Below, one piece after another: positions 34,362-42,788 of a DNA stretch of 64,000 bases (its first letter is position 1; every line of letters begins with the position of its first letter). This DNA is from Dyadobacter soli (GTDB lineage Bacteria > Bacteroidota > Bacteroidia > Cytophagales > Spirosomataceae): NCBI RefSeq assembly GCF_900101885.1, contig NZ_FNAN01000001.1, positions 496,001 through 560,000 on the forward strand, written 5' to 3'. The notes beneath the pieces were generated by a model. It worked only from the letters and a program-made list of their open reading frames with translations. It searched no databases and was not told where the DNA came from. Made by a program: the position numbers and the translations under genes.

Positions 34362-35108
34362 ATGCGAGTCAGTATTTCCAAAATCGGGCTGGATGGTATC
34401 AGGGACCTGCGCACGATGTTCCTGCATGAAAACAACTTCCAGTTCGTGTGCAACAAGTGCCACGACTATGGCTGGGCCGATACCTGGCTGTTCCGGATCG
34501 ACAATGTCCGTGTCGGCTATGGCTCCGTTTGGGGCACCGACCGCCGGCAGGACCGCGATACGATCTTCGAATTTTACCTGCTGCCCCCGTACCGCAAGCA
34601 TGCGAGCGTTGTGTTTGAGGAATTTCAAATGCATTGCAAAGCGACCTGGATCGAGAGCCAGAGCAATGACATTTTCCTGAGCACGATGCTCTACCGTTTC
34701 TGCGAAAACTCATTCGCGGAGGCCATTCTGTTTGAGGACGATTTTCAAACTTCCTTCGAAATGCCCGGTGCCGTTTTCCGCAAACGCTGCGAAAACGACC
34801 CGATGAACGGCGACGACAGCGAATATGTGGTGGAAGCCAATGGGGAAATTGTTGCGAGCGGCGGGCTGATGCTTAACTACAACATTCCCTACGCCGATAT
34901 TTATATGCAAACGCGCGAAACGCACCGCGAAAAGGGCTATGCGACCTACATTGTGCAGGAGCTGAAACGGACGGCCTATAAAATGGGACGGGTACCCGCG
35001 GCCCGCTGTAACATCGGCAACCGCATTTCGCAGGCGACGTTGGAGAAAGCGGGGTTCCGGGTGTGCGGTTTCAGGTTGAAGGGCGCGATCAGGGCTTTGG
35101 AAGAGTAG
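34362..35108 (+). CDS. GNAT family N-acetyltransferase
   Basis: A 248-residue protein, starting at MRVSISKIGLDGIRDLR. The C-terminal half has the GNAT core: a strand EYVVEANGEIVASGGLMLN, the acetyl-CoA loop TRETHREKGYATYIVQEL (R-x-x-G-Y/F-A type), and GNRISQATLEKAGFRVCGF. The N-terminal half contains CNKCHDYGWADTWLF and is a separate, unrecognised domain. The frame stays open upstream to 34164 but the added residues are not family-like. Substrate unknown. It is divergent from GH95 with a 196-bp gap that shows no other gene. Confidence 0.85.
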   Translation: MRVSISKIGLDGIRDLRTMFLHENNFQFVCNKCHDYGWADTWLFRIDNVRVGYGSVWGTDRRQDRDTIFEFYLLPPYRKHASVVFEEFQMHCKATWIESQSNDIFLSTMLYRFCENSFAEAILFEDDFQTSFEMPGAVFRKRCENDPMNGDDSEYVVEANGEIVASGGLMLNYNIPYADIYMQTRETHREKGYATYIVQELKRTAYKMGRVPAARCNIGNRISQATLEKAGFRVCGFRLKGAIRALEE

Positions 35109-35183
35109 GGGGCCGGGGGCCGGGCACTCCATGCCGGGCACGCTTTTTGAAGTTGGTGGGTTTCAAATCAAACAACTGAAACC

Positions 35184-35738
35184 ATGGCTACTACAACAAA
35201 GGGCAATACCAAAGAAACCCCTGCTAAAATGAAATCGGGCGCTTCGGAGAAAAGCGCTTCTTCGAAAAGTACGGCCACCAAGGCTACTACCAAAAGCACC
35301 ACGAAACCGACGCCTTCAAAAGCTTCCGCCACTAAAAAAACAGCCGCCGATACCACTGCGGCAGCACGCACTGCCGGCAAATCGACTACTGCGAAATCTG
35401 CAAGTTCGAAATCATCAACCGGCAAATCGACCGGGGCTAAAAAGTCGTCCAGCAGTTCGAAGTCCAGCACGTCGACGCGGGATCACGATACGATCCGGTC
35501 GTGGGTGGAGAAGCGCGGCGGAGTACCGTCGGTAGTGAAGGGAACCGCCGGGAAAAAGGGTGGCGACGGCATCCTGCGCATCGATTTTCCCGGATACAGC
35601 GGTGAAGATTCTTTGCAGGAAATCAGCTGGGACGAATTCTTCCAAAAATTCGACGAAAGCAAACTCGAATTCCTGTACCAGGAAACGACCGCGGATGGGA
35701 AGGAAAGTCGTTTTAGTAAATTTGTATCTAGTAATTAA
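35184..35738 (+). CDS. Lys/Ser/Thr/Ala-rich basic protein with a C-terminal folded domain
   Basis: A 184-residue protein with two parts. Residues 1-100 are Lys, Ser, Thr and Ala only, with many KS, KST and TTK words, like bacterial histone H1-like tails. Residues 100-184 form a small acidic domain (TIRSWVEKRGGVPSVVKGT, ILRIDFPGY, LQEISWDEFFQKFDES, LEFLYQE) known from short proteins often mislabelled as glucan branching enzyme. The tail suggests nucleic-acid binding (inference). It is convergent with egtD and ends at a strong terminator. Confidence 0.75.
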   Translation: MATTTKGNTKETPAKMKSGASEKSASSKSTATKATTKSTTKPTPSKASATKKTAADTTAAARTAGKSTTAKSASSKSSTGKSTGAKKSSSSSKSSTSTRDHDTIRSWVEKRGGVPSVVKGTAGKKGGDGILRIDFPGYSGEDSLQEISWDEFFQKFDESKLEFLYQETTADGKESRFSKFVSSN

Positions 35739-35758
35739 TGCGGTGAATGCATTAGGTT

Positions 35759-35790
35759 AGGGCCGGGGCATTCGTTGTCCCGGCCCTTTT
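35759..35790. terminator. Strong terminator between the basic protein gene and egtD
   Basis: AGGGCCGGG (35759-35767) pairs perfectly with CCCGGCCCT (35779-35787) and is followed by TTTTTAT on the plus strand. The stem abuts the egtD stop codon and may end transcription from both sides, although only the plus side has a good T tract. Confidence 0.85.
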
Positions 35791-36734
35791 TATATTGTCC
35801 AGAGACTATCCGTAAAATAGGCCTTGCAGTCCTGAAAATGTTCCACCACGCGGAATCCATTAGCGGCAGCTACCTCTTCAATCTCCGTCAACGTGTATTT
35901 TTTGGATAATTCCGTCCATATCAGCTCGTTGCGTTCGAAATCATAGCATTTATCAATGTGCCCGACGTGTACCTTCTGCGGCACGAGGCTTACCAGGTAA
36001 CTCCTTACCTCGCCATTAACGGGATTGTAATGCGAGTAAAAATCAAACTGGTTTGTTTTGAAACTTCCGCCCAGCTCACGGTTGATCCGGTGTAATAAAT
36101 TGATATTGAATGCTTTGGTAATGCCCTTCGGGTCGTCGTAAGCGCAGCGGACGGTGGCCGGGTTCTTTTGCAGGTCGAAACCGGTGAGCAGGTAGTCGCC
36201 GGGGTTCATGCATTTGCGGAAATCGGCGAGCAGGCTGTTTACTTCTTGCGCTTCGTAGTTGCCGATGTTGCCACCCAGGAAAAGCAGCAGGCTTGGTACA
36301 CCCGAAGCAGCCAGTTCCTCCATCATCATAAAGTAGTTCCCGATCATCGGGCTGATCTTCAAGCTAGGTAAATGGCTGAGCATGTTGGCCGTCAGTTCTT
36401 CGATGGCTTTGGCCGAAATGTCAATGGGCACGTAGGTGAAATCGACCTGCCGCTCCACCAGTTTTTTCAATAACTGCCGCGTTTTAATGCCGTCGCCCGC
36501 GCCGAATTCGACGATCTGGAACGGCCCCTTGAATGCCAGTCTCTGAATGATATTCTCGCCTTGCAGCGACAATATCTCGAATTCGCACGGCGTGGGGTAG
36601 TACTCCGGCATTTTCATGATATCCTGGAAAATACCGCTGCCGATGTCGTCGTAAAAGTATTTGCTCGAAATGTGCTTTCGTGGTGCGGACAATCCTTTGT
36701 GGATGTCTCTGGCAAAAGTTTGTAAATCAGTCAT
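35790..36734 (-). CDS. egtD: L-histidine N-alpha-methyltransferase EgtD
   Basis: A 314-residue SAM-dependent enzyme that trimethylates histidine to hercynine, the first step of ergothioneine synthesis. Family elements are KYFYDDIGSGIFQDI and EYYPTPCEFEIL near the N terminus, the SAM site VEFGAGDGIKTRQLL, the segment LLLFLGGNIGNYE, and the C-terminal YTLTEIEEVAAANGF. The ATG at 36734 (MTDLQTFARD) fits the family start. It is the last gene of the operon, 10 bp after egtB. egtA, egtC and egtE are not in the window. Confidence 0.95.
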   Translation of the reverse strand: MTDLQTFARDIHKGLSAPRKHISSKYFYDDIGSGIFQDIMKMPEYYPTPCEFEILSLQGENIIQRLAFKGPFQIVEFGAGDGIKTRQLLKKLVERQVDFTYVPIDISAKAIEELTANMLSHLPSLKISPMIGNYFMMMEELAASGVPSLLLFLGGNIGNYEAQEVNSLLADFRKCMNPGDYLLTGFDLQKNPATVRCAYDDPKGITKAFNINLLHRINRELGGSFKTNQFDFYSHYNPVNGEVRSYLVSLVPQKVHVGHIDKCYDFERNELIWTELSKKYTLTEIEEVAAANGFRVVEHFQDCKAYFTDSLWTI

Positions 36735-36744
36735 AATTAATGGT

Positions 36745-37911
36745 TTATCGCGCCAGCCGGATGCCCGTGTATTGCCAGCGCTCGTGTGTGTGAAAGAAAT
36801 TCCGGTAAGTCCTGCGTGCATGCCCCGGAGATGTGGCCACCGACGCGCCGCGCAGCACCATCTGGTTCACCATAAATTTACCATTGTACTCGCCCACGGC
36901 GCCCGGAGCCTTGGAAAAGCCCGGGTAAGGCAGGTAGGCGCTGTTGGTCCATTCCCAGCGCTGGCCCCAGTCAAGGTTGGCCGAAGCGACCTCCCATTCG
37001 AATTCGGTAGGCAGCCGCATGCCTTTCCATTGCGCGAAGGCGGCTGCTTCGAAAAAGCTGATGTGGCTTAGTATGGTCTCAGGGTCTACTTTTTGCAAGC
37101 CATTCAATGTAAAATAGTGCCACTGGCCGTCGATACGGTGCCAGTACATTGGTGCTGAAATGCGGTTTTCATTTACCCACGACCAGCCTGCATCCAGCCA
37201 GAGGTTGAAATCCTCGTAACCGCCCGCTTCCATGAACTCGATGTATTCTCCGTTGGTAACGAGGCCTTTGGCGATTTCGAACTTGTGCAGGTAAACCTTA
37301 TGCCTGCCCAGTTCATTGTCGAAACAAAAGCCTTCGCCCTGATGCCCGATATCGTAAATGCCTTCGGGAATGGTCAGGAAGCCGGTTTCATTATTGCGGG
37401 CATTGACCATATTCTGGCCCTCGCGGTAAACGGGGAAAAGCGGATTATGGCCGAGAATGTATTTAATATCCGTAACCAATAGCTCCTGGTGCTGCTGCTC
37501 GTGGTGCAGGCCGAGTTCTACCAACGCCAGAACTTGGGGATCGGTAAGGTCTTCAAGGAACGCGTCCATTTGTTCATCCACATATTGGCGATAAGCGTAC
37601 ACGGCCTTCGTGGTCGGGCGCGTCACATTCCCCCGGTCGGTGCGGAGGGTGCGCTCGCCTACATTATTGTAGTAGCTGTTGAACAAATAGTTGAAATCGG
37701 GATCGTAAACGCGGTAATCGGGTACATTAGGTTTAAGAATAAATGTTTCAAAAAACCAGGTCGAATGCGCCAGGTGCCATTTGGGCGGGCTCACGAATGC
37801 GACCGGCTGCGGTACGTAATCTTCCGTTTCGAGCGGCTCGCAAATGTATTCCGAATGCTTTCTGACATTGTGAAATGCTTCCCTAATGCCGGTGGTTTCC
37901 ATTAGTTGCAT
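36745..37911 (-). CDS. egtB: Ergothioneine biosynthesis protein EgtB (sulfoxide synthase)
   Basis: A 388-residue iron enzyme that joins hercynine to a thiol donor with O2. The N-terminal DinB-like domain gives the iron site: KWHLAHSTWFFE with one His and LGLHHEQQHQELL (H-x-x-x-H-x-E, about 137-143). The C-terminal formylglycine-generating-enzyme-like domain contains MRLPTEFEWEVA and closes GHARRTYRNFFHTHERW then YTGIRLA. No methyltransferase domain is fused, which separates it from OvoA. The donor (cysteine or gamma-glutamylcysteine) cannot be told; egtA and egtC are absent here. Its start overlaps the 3' end of the permease gene by 29 bp. Confidence 0.95.
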   Translation of the reverse strand: MQLMETTGIREAFHNVRKHSEYICEPLETEDYVPQPVAFVSPPKWHLAHSTWFFETFILKPNVPDYRVYDPDFNYLFNSYYNNVGERTLRTDRGNVTRPTTKAVYAYRQYVDEQMDAFLEDLTDPQVLALVELGLHHEQQHQELLVTDIKYILGHNPLFPVYREGQNMVNARNNETGFLTIPEGIYDIGHQGEGFCFDNELGRHKVYLHKFEIAKGLVTNGEYIEFMEAGGYEDFNLWLDAGWSWVNENRISAPMYWHRIDGQWHYFTLNGLQKVDPETILSHISFFEAAAFAQWKGMRLPTEFEWEVASANLDWGQRWEWTNSAYLPYPGFSKAPGAVGEYNGKFMVNQMVLRGASVATSPGHARRTYRNFFHTHERWQYTGIRLAR

Positions 37912-39460
37912 AATTTTTCAGATCGGTGATGGATTGGATGTTCAAGGATTGTGCCTGCGCGCGGCGCATCATAAGCGCGTAGGCATTATTGAAGCCGATA
38001 GGCCGTAGCCATTGCAGCTTGTATCGTTTTAAAAATTCACTTTTAACATACGCATAAACCTTCTCCCGGTCGCCGCCGAGGCTTTTCAGCTGTGCGCGAT
38101 CGGGTTTCAGGATAGCCAGCAAACCGGTGCCGGTGTACTCAGGGTACATATCGATTTCGGCGTTGGTCAATGCGTCGAAGCAGATTTTCGTGCCGCCGAG
38201 GCCGGTTTTAGTAACGGCTTTGAGGTCGGTATTGCCTTCGATCAGCTCCTTGTACATTTGAATGAGAATGTATTGCTCGGCAAAAATCTTGGACCCGAGG
38301 CGTATCGTTCCTTTTTGGCCATTGCGCGGCGGTTGAAAAAGGTTTTTGGATACCAGGAAATCATGCGCGACGCGGTCAGGAGTCTGTTTCAGGTAATCGA
38401 CCCGGTAGTTCAGCTCCGTCATCACTGAATCATTGATATAACCTGATAATTTTTCTAAAACGGGCTGTAATTCAGGATATTGGTTCAAAACTTCCGTCCG
38501 GACAACCGGCGCGGCATAGTAAGGTGGGAAAATGTGCTGGTCGTCTTCCAATGTGATCAGGTCGAATGCTTTCAGCCGGCCATCGGTGCTGTACCCGCTG
38601 ATGACGTCCAGCTTTTCTTCAAATGCAGCCTTGTACATGACGGCATCGCTGATCACGACAGTCGGAATGTCCAGCCCGTACTTCGATTTCAAACCCAGGT
38701 AACCATCTTCGCGCCCCATAAACTCGGGTGTGAACCCGGCCAGCAATGCGCCTTTGGTATAAGGTATCAAGTAAAATGAGGAGAGTAAAAGGAGCAAAGC
38801 CGGCAAAACGACGGATATCTTCCGCATTTTTCGCAAACCTGTCTTTTGTAATAGCGACAGCAGAAAGTCGAACAGCACGGCCAGTAATGCAGCTGGAATT
38901 GCGCCGGCTAGTATCATTTGCGTATTATTCAATGCAATGCCTCCGAAAATAAACTCACCCAAACCACCCGCGGCAATGTAAGCGGCCAGGGTAGCGACCC
39001 CCACATTGATGACCGTCGCGGTACGGATTCCCGCCAGGATCACCGGCATTGCCAGCGGCAGTTCTACGCCCGTCAATATCTGCCACGCGCTCATGCCCAT
39101 GCCCCGTGCCGACTCGGTAATGGCCGGGTCGACGCCGGTAATGCCCGTGTAAGTATTCCGGATAATCGGTAATAGTGCGTAAAGAAACAGCGCCGTAATG
39201 GCAGGCAATGCGCCGATACCCAGCAGCGGGATCATAAAACCGAGTAATGCGATGCTGGGGATGGTTTGAAGCACGCCCGCAATGCCGAGTACCAGCCAGG
39301 CAGCCTTTTTGCGCCGCGCAATCCAGATGCCCAGGGGCAGCCCGACGGCGATCGCGATGAGCAGCGAAATGCACGTGAGGCCGATGTGGGCCACAGTCTG
39401 GCTCCACAGCTTTCCCGATTGCTGCGCCATAAATGCCCATAAGCTTTGCTGCTCTTCCAT
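37883..39460 (-). CDS. egtU: EgtU-like ABC permease fused to a circularly permuted substrate-binding domain
   Basis: A 525-residue fusion of the OpuB/OpuC class. Residues 1-210 form the permease, with the coupling segment ITESARGMGMSAWQILTGVE. A further membrane segment (about 215-235) leads into the binding domain. In OpuCC and EgtU the binding domain starts with GSK-x-x-x-EQYI and ends with the VA-x-x-F/Y-L helix. Here the late half comes first (GFTPEFMGREDGY, SGYSTDGRLKAFDL, IFPPYYAAPVVR, DRVAHDFL, residues 240-376) and the early half last (LGSKIFAEQYIL, DMYPEYTGTGL, GFNNAYAL, residues 385-518). The ligand is inferred as ergothioneine from the egtB/egtD operon; betaine or choline remains possible. 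Confidence 0.85.
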   Translation of the reverse strand: MEEQQSLWAFMAQQSGKLWSQTVAHIGLTCISLLIAIAVGLPLGIWIARRKKAAWLVLGIAGVLQTIPSIALLGFMIPLLGIGALPAITALFLYALLPIIRNTYTGITGVDPAITESARGMGMSAWQILTGVELPLAMPVILAGIRTATVINVGVATLAAYIAAGGLGEFIFGGIALNNTQMILAGAIPAALLAVLFDFLLSLLQKTGLRKMRKISVVLPALLLLLSSFYLIPYTKGALLAGFTPEFMGREDGYLGLKSKYGLDIPTVVISDAVMYKAAFEEKLDVISGYSTDGRLKAFDLITLEDDQHIFPPYYAAPVVRTEVLNQYPELQPVLEKLSGYINDSVMTELNYRVDYLKQTPDRVAHDFLVSKNLFQPPRNGQKGTIRLGSKIFAEQYILIQMYKELIEGNTDLKAVTKTGLGGTKICFDALTNAEIDMYPEYTGTGLLAILKPDRAQLKSLGGDREKVYAYVKSEFLKRYKLQWLRPIGFNNAYALMMRRAQAQSLNIQSITDLKNYATNGNHRH

Positions 39461-40221
39461 TATCCCTGTGCTTTAATGCGTTCGTAAATGCGGGAAATGT
39501 CGTCGAGCTGCTGGCCGAAAAAGGCGTGCACGAAATCATTAACAGGCCTGTTCAGCAGATCGCCCGGCGTACCTTGCTGCACGATGGAGCCCTTGTCCAT
39601 CAGGCAGATATGGTCACCCATTTGAAGCGCTTCCTGTACATCGTGGGTGACGAGTACAACGGTTTTCTGTTGCAATGCGGGTAGCTCTGCAAAATCCTTG
39701 CGTACGCTCGCGCGCGTGACGGGATCGAGCGCGCCGAAAGGTTCGTCGAGCAACAGCACCGGCGGATCGGCGATCAACGCCCGTGCAATGGTGACGCGCT
39801 GCTGCTGACCACCGCTCAGCTCGCCGGGGTATTTGGTTTTGAAATGCAGGGGAAGTTTCAGCTGTTCGAGCCAGCGAGCGGTATGGTCCTGAATGTCGCC
39901 GGGTTGCCAGTTCAGCAGTTTGGGTACCACGGCAATGTTTTCGGCTACGGTATAATGGGGAAACAATCCATTGTTTTGGGAAACATAGCCGATCGACCGG
40001 CGGAGTATTTCAGGCTTTTCGTCGGAGATATTTTTCCCGAGGATTTCGATCCGGCCGGAGGTCGCTTCTATCAACCGGTTGAACATTTTGAGCGTTGTTG
40101 TCTTCCCGCAGCCGCTCGTGCCCAGCAATACCATCGTCTCGCCTTCGCCTACCCGGAAGGAAACATCCTTAACTGCCTCAATACCATTAAAATGCTTGCT
40201 GATGTGGTCGGCAACGATCAT
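39460..40221 (-). CDS. egtV: EgtV-like ABC transporter ATP-binding protein (OpuCA class)
   Basis: A 253-residue ATPase with Walker A GTSGCGKTT, Q-loop YVSQNNGLFPHYTV, signature LSGGQQQRV, Walker B VLLLDEPFGALDP and switch VTHD. It resembles OpuCA but ends after the ATPase core, without the CBS pair of osmoregulated betaine transporters. That fits an ergothioneine rather than an osmolyte system (inference). Its stop overlaps the start of the permease gene by 1 nt (TAATG). It is the first gene of the four-gene leftward operon. Confidence 0.9.
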   Translation of the reverse strand: MIVADHISKHFNGIEAVKDVSFRVGEGETMVLLGTSGCGKTTTLKMFNRLIEATSGRIEILGKNISDEKPEILRRSIGYVSQNNGLFPHYTVAENIAVVPKLLNWQPGDIQDHTARWLEQLKLPLHFKTKYPGELSGGQQQRVTIARALIADPPVLLLDEPFGALDPVTRASVRKDFAELPALQQKTVVLVTHDVQEALQMGDHICLMDKGSIVQQGTPGDLLNRPVNDFVHAFFGQQLDDISRIYERIKAQG

Positions 40222-40337
40222 GATGTTTGCTAACGGGTACGTGGTTCAGGTCGGCAAAAATGAATTTGCGTATTCTTTTTGTACGTAATTCAGCCGAAAA
40301 ACGATCCATTTTTAGGGAAAAAAGCAAAATGCGGCCG

Positions 40338-41717
40338 TTATTCGAGCGTCATAAAAAGGTTGTTCAACGATTCCGCGTACGTCGGGTGGGCAAATACGCC
40401 GTTCAGGAGCCGGTCGTAGGTAATGCCGCCCATCATGGCCATTTGCAGGATCGTCACGATCTCACCGCCTTGCTCGGCAAGCACAGCCGCACCCAGTATT
40501 GCTCCGGTTTTAGCGTCTATAATGGCTTTCATCATGCCCCGCTCGTCGCCGGTTTCGATGGAACGTGCAACGCTGTCGTTTTTCAGGACGGCTACCTTGA
40601 TATCCAGGCCCTTTTCACGCGCTTCCTGCTCGGTAATACCCACCCGGCCCAATTGCGGGTCGATGAACATGCAATATGGCACCAGACGATCGCTAATATC
40701 GATTTGCTTTTTCTCCACGACGAGCTGAATGATCTGGCGGTAATCGTCATAGGAAATATGCGTGAATGCAGGTCCGCCCTTCACGTCTCCCAGGGCATAA
40801 ATACCTTCTGCGGAGGTTTCGAGCTGCGCATTGACTTTGATATAACCCTTTTTATCAACCTCAATGCCCGCCACTTCCAGGCCGAATTCACCAAGTTGCG
40901 GCTTGCGGCCCGCGGCCACGAGTACGTGCGTACACGTGCGCTGACTTTTAATGCCTTCCGTTTCGAGCGTGACATTAATGATGTGCCCGTTCTGCGAAAA
41001 TCCTGCGGCCTTCGTACCGGTAATGATTTCAATGTCTTCCTGGGCGAGAATCTTCGTAACCTCTTCGGCGATGTCCGAGTCCTCTCGCTTTAAAATGCGT
41101 TTGGAGGGCTCGATGATCGTTACTTTGCTGCCAAACCTGGTAAACATTTGACCAAATTCCAATGCAATGTACCCGCTGCCGAGAATGAGCAGGTGCTCCG
41201 GGATCTCGGTCAGCTCCATAATAGTCGTGGAAGTGAGATAGGGAATGCTGTGGATACCTTCAATGTCGGGGATGACGGGTTTCAGGCCGGTGTTGAGGAA
41301 GAACTTGTCGGCTGTGAATGTATCGGTGCCGCCGTCCGGTAACGAAACGGTAATCTCCTTTCGGCCGCTGAACCGCGCCGTACCGTAAATCAGATCCAGA
41401 CCGGCAGTGTCGAGGATGCGTTTTTCCGAATTGCCGCGCATCATATGTACAATGCTGTTTTTGCGGTCGATGATCTCGTCGAAATCCACGGTAATGCCGC
41501 CGACGTGCACCCCGAGGGTTTCGTTATGCCGTGCCGACCATGCCGCTTTCGCGGAGGCCACCATGGCCTTGGTAGGCGAGCAGCCGTCGTTCACGCAGGT
41601 ACCGCCGACCCATCTTTTTTCAATTAATGCTGTTTTTAAACCTAATTTGGCCAGTTTGCGGCAAAGCGGCGTGCCAGCCTGGCCCGCACCGATTACAATA
41701 GCGTCGTAGTGTTTCAT
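40338..41717 (-). CDS. FAD-dependent pyridine nucleotide-disulfide oxidoreductase (mercuric-reductase-like)
   Basis: A 459-residue class I disulfide reductase. It has the FAD motif VIGAGQAGTPLC, the redox pair in GGTCVNDGCSPTK (C-x4-C), the NAD(P)H motif LILGSGYIALEFG, the second FAD motif EGIYALGDVKG, and the dimer-interface HPTYAESLN with the active-site base His. No N-terminal heavy-metal domain and no C-terminal Cys pair, so mercuric ion is an unlikely substrate. The gene lies 116 bp upstream of egtV on the same strand, so a role in recycling an oxidised thiol is possible (inference). Start at MKHYDAIV. Confidence 0.9.
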   Translation of the reverse strand: MKHYDAIVIGAGQAGTPLCRKLAKLGLKTALIEKRWVGGTCVNDGCSPTKAMVASAKAAWSARHNETLGVHVGGITVDFDEIIDRKNSIVHMMRGNSEKRILDTAGLDLIYGTARFSGRKEITVSLPDGGTDTFTADKFFLNTGLKPVIPDIEGIHSIPYLTSTTIMELTEIPEHLLILGSGYIALEFGQMFTRFGSKVTIIEPSKRILKREDSDIAEEVTKILAQEDIEIITGTKAAGFSQNGHIINVTLETEGIKSQRTCTHVLVAAGRKPQLGEFGLEVAGIEVDKKGYIKVNAQLETSAEGIYALGDVKGGPAFTHISYDDYRQIIQLVVEKKQIDISDRLVPYCMFIDPQLGRVGITEQEAREKGLDIKVAVLKNDSVARSIETGDERGMMKAIIDAKTGAILGAAVLAEQGGEIVTILQMAMMGGITYDRLLNGVFAHPTYAESLNNLFMTLE

Positions 41718-41791
41718 AAAGGAAAAGAGTTGGCTTTTGGAACCCAATACAGAAAGCAGGGTAGGCCCGGATTTTACGTATAGGCATAATA

Positions 41792-41817
41792 AAAGCGTGC
41801 CGGGTAGGGCACGCTTT
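41792..41817 (-). terminator. Rho-independent terminator of the ftsX-ribF operon
   Basis: AAAGCGTGCC (41792-41801) pairs with GGCACGCTTT (41808-41817) over a 6-nt loop. On the minus strand it is followed by TATTATG after the T-ending stem. It lies about 40 bp after the ribF stop. Confidence 0.8.
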
Positions 41818-41858
41818 ACGCAAAAGCAACTGTATGAGTAGGAAAAAGAGTTCGGGGG

Positions 41859-42788
41859 TTATTGGGCGAACCAGGCAAGGGTATTCTCCTTGTCGATTCC
41901 GATTTGTTTTACGAGCATATCCAGCCCGTTGAATTTCTGTTCGGGGCGAAGATAATGCAGTAATTCCAATTGGAGATCTTCACCGTAAATTTCTTTGTCA
42001 AAATCGAACAGGTTCGCTTCGATCGTCCGGACGGTGCCGTCCACTGTAGGCCGCACGCCGATATTGAGCATTCCTTTGAACACCTGATCCTGGTAAATGG
42101 CATTGATCACATACACACCATTCATCGGAATGAGCTTGTAAGGCTCGTGTACGTACAGGTTTGCCGTGGGAAAGCCGATGGTGCGGCCGAGTTGTTTCCC
42201 TTTTACCACAGTCCCCGAAAGCGAATAGGAGCGCCCGAGCAACTCGTTGGCTTCATGAATGTGCCCGGTAGCCAGCGCTTTACGAATACGCGACGAGCTG
42301 ATCGCCGTATGCTCGATGTCCTCCCTGGGAATTTCTTCCACTTCGAAACCGTATTCCGAGCAGTTTTTTTGCAAAAACTCGAAACTACCCTCCCGGTTGC
42401 GGCCAAAACGATGGTCGTAACCGATTACCAGCTTTTTGGTGCCGATTTTTTGCACCAGGAATTGTTTGATAAACTCGTCGGAAGTGAGTTCGGAAAAAGA
42501 ACGTGTGAAAGGAATGATCACAAGATGCTGAATGCCGAGCTTCGAAAACAGCTCGATCTTCTCCTCGATCGTGGAAAGCAATTGCAGATCCTGGCTGTCT
42601 TCCGAGACTACCGTGCGTGGGTGCGGCCAGAAGGTCAGGACCACCGATTCGCCACCCGATTGCTGGGTAATTTCTTTCAGACGGGCCAGTATTTTTTGAT
42701 GTCCCAGATGCACCCCGTCAAAAGTGCCGCTGGTTACGACGCCATATTCCAGTTTTTGAAAGGAATCCAGGCTATGATAAATGTTCAT
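41859..42788 (-). CDS. ribF: Bifunctional riboflavin kinase/FAD synthetase
   Basis: A 309-residue enzyme that converts riboflavin to FMN and FAD. The N-terminal nucleotidyltransferase has GTFDGVHLGHQKIL and an ISSSRIRKAL motif; the C-terminal kinase has GRTIGFPTANL, the MNGVYVI segment and ANLFDFDKEIYG. Length and domain order are standard. Its start overlaps the truB stop by 4 bp. Last gene of the leftward operon with ftsX, DUF3098, uppP and truB. Confidence 0.97.
   Translation of the reverse strand: MNIYHSLDSFQKLEYGVVTSGTFDGVHLGHQKILARLKEITQQSGGESVVLTFWPHPRTVVSEDSQDLQLLSTIEEKIELFSKLGIQHLVIIPFTRSFSELTSDEFIKQFLVQKIGTKKLVIGYDHRFGRNREGSFEFLQKNCSEYGFEVEEIPREDIEHTAISSSRIRKALATGHIHEANELLGRSYSLSGTVVKGKQLGRTIGFPTANLYVHEPYKLIPMNGVYVINAIYQDQVFKGMLNIGVRPTVDGTVRTIEANLFDFDKEIYGEDLQLELLHYLRPEQKFNGLDMLVKQIGIDKENTLAWFAQ

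Noticed and set aside
35108..35150. GCCGGGCA direct repeats between GNAT and the basic protein gene
   Set aside because: Only two short copies; may be chance in GC-rich spacer DNA.
37883..40221. Glycine betaine transporter (OpuC) as the sole interpretation
   Set aside because: The ATPase lacks CBS domains and the genes overlap egtB; ergothioneine is favoured but betaine was kept as an alternative.
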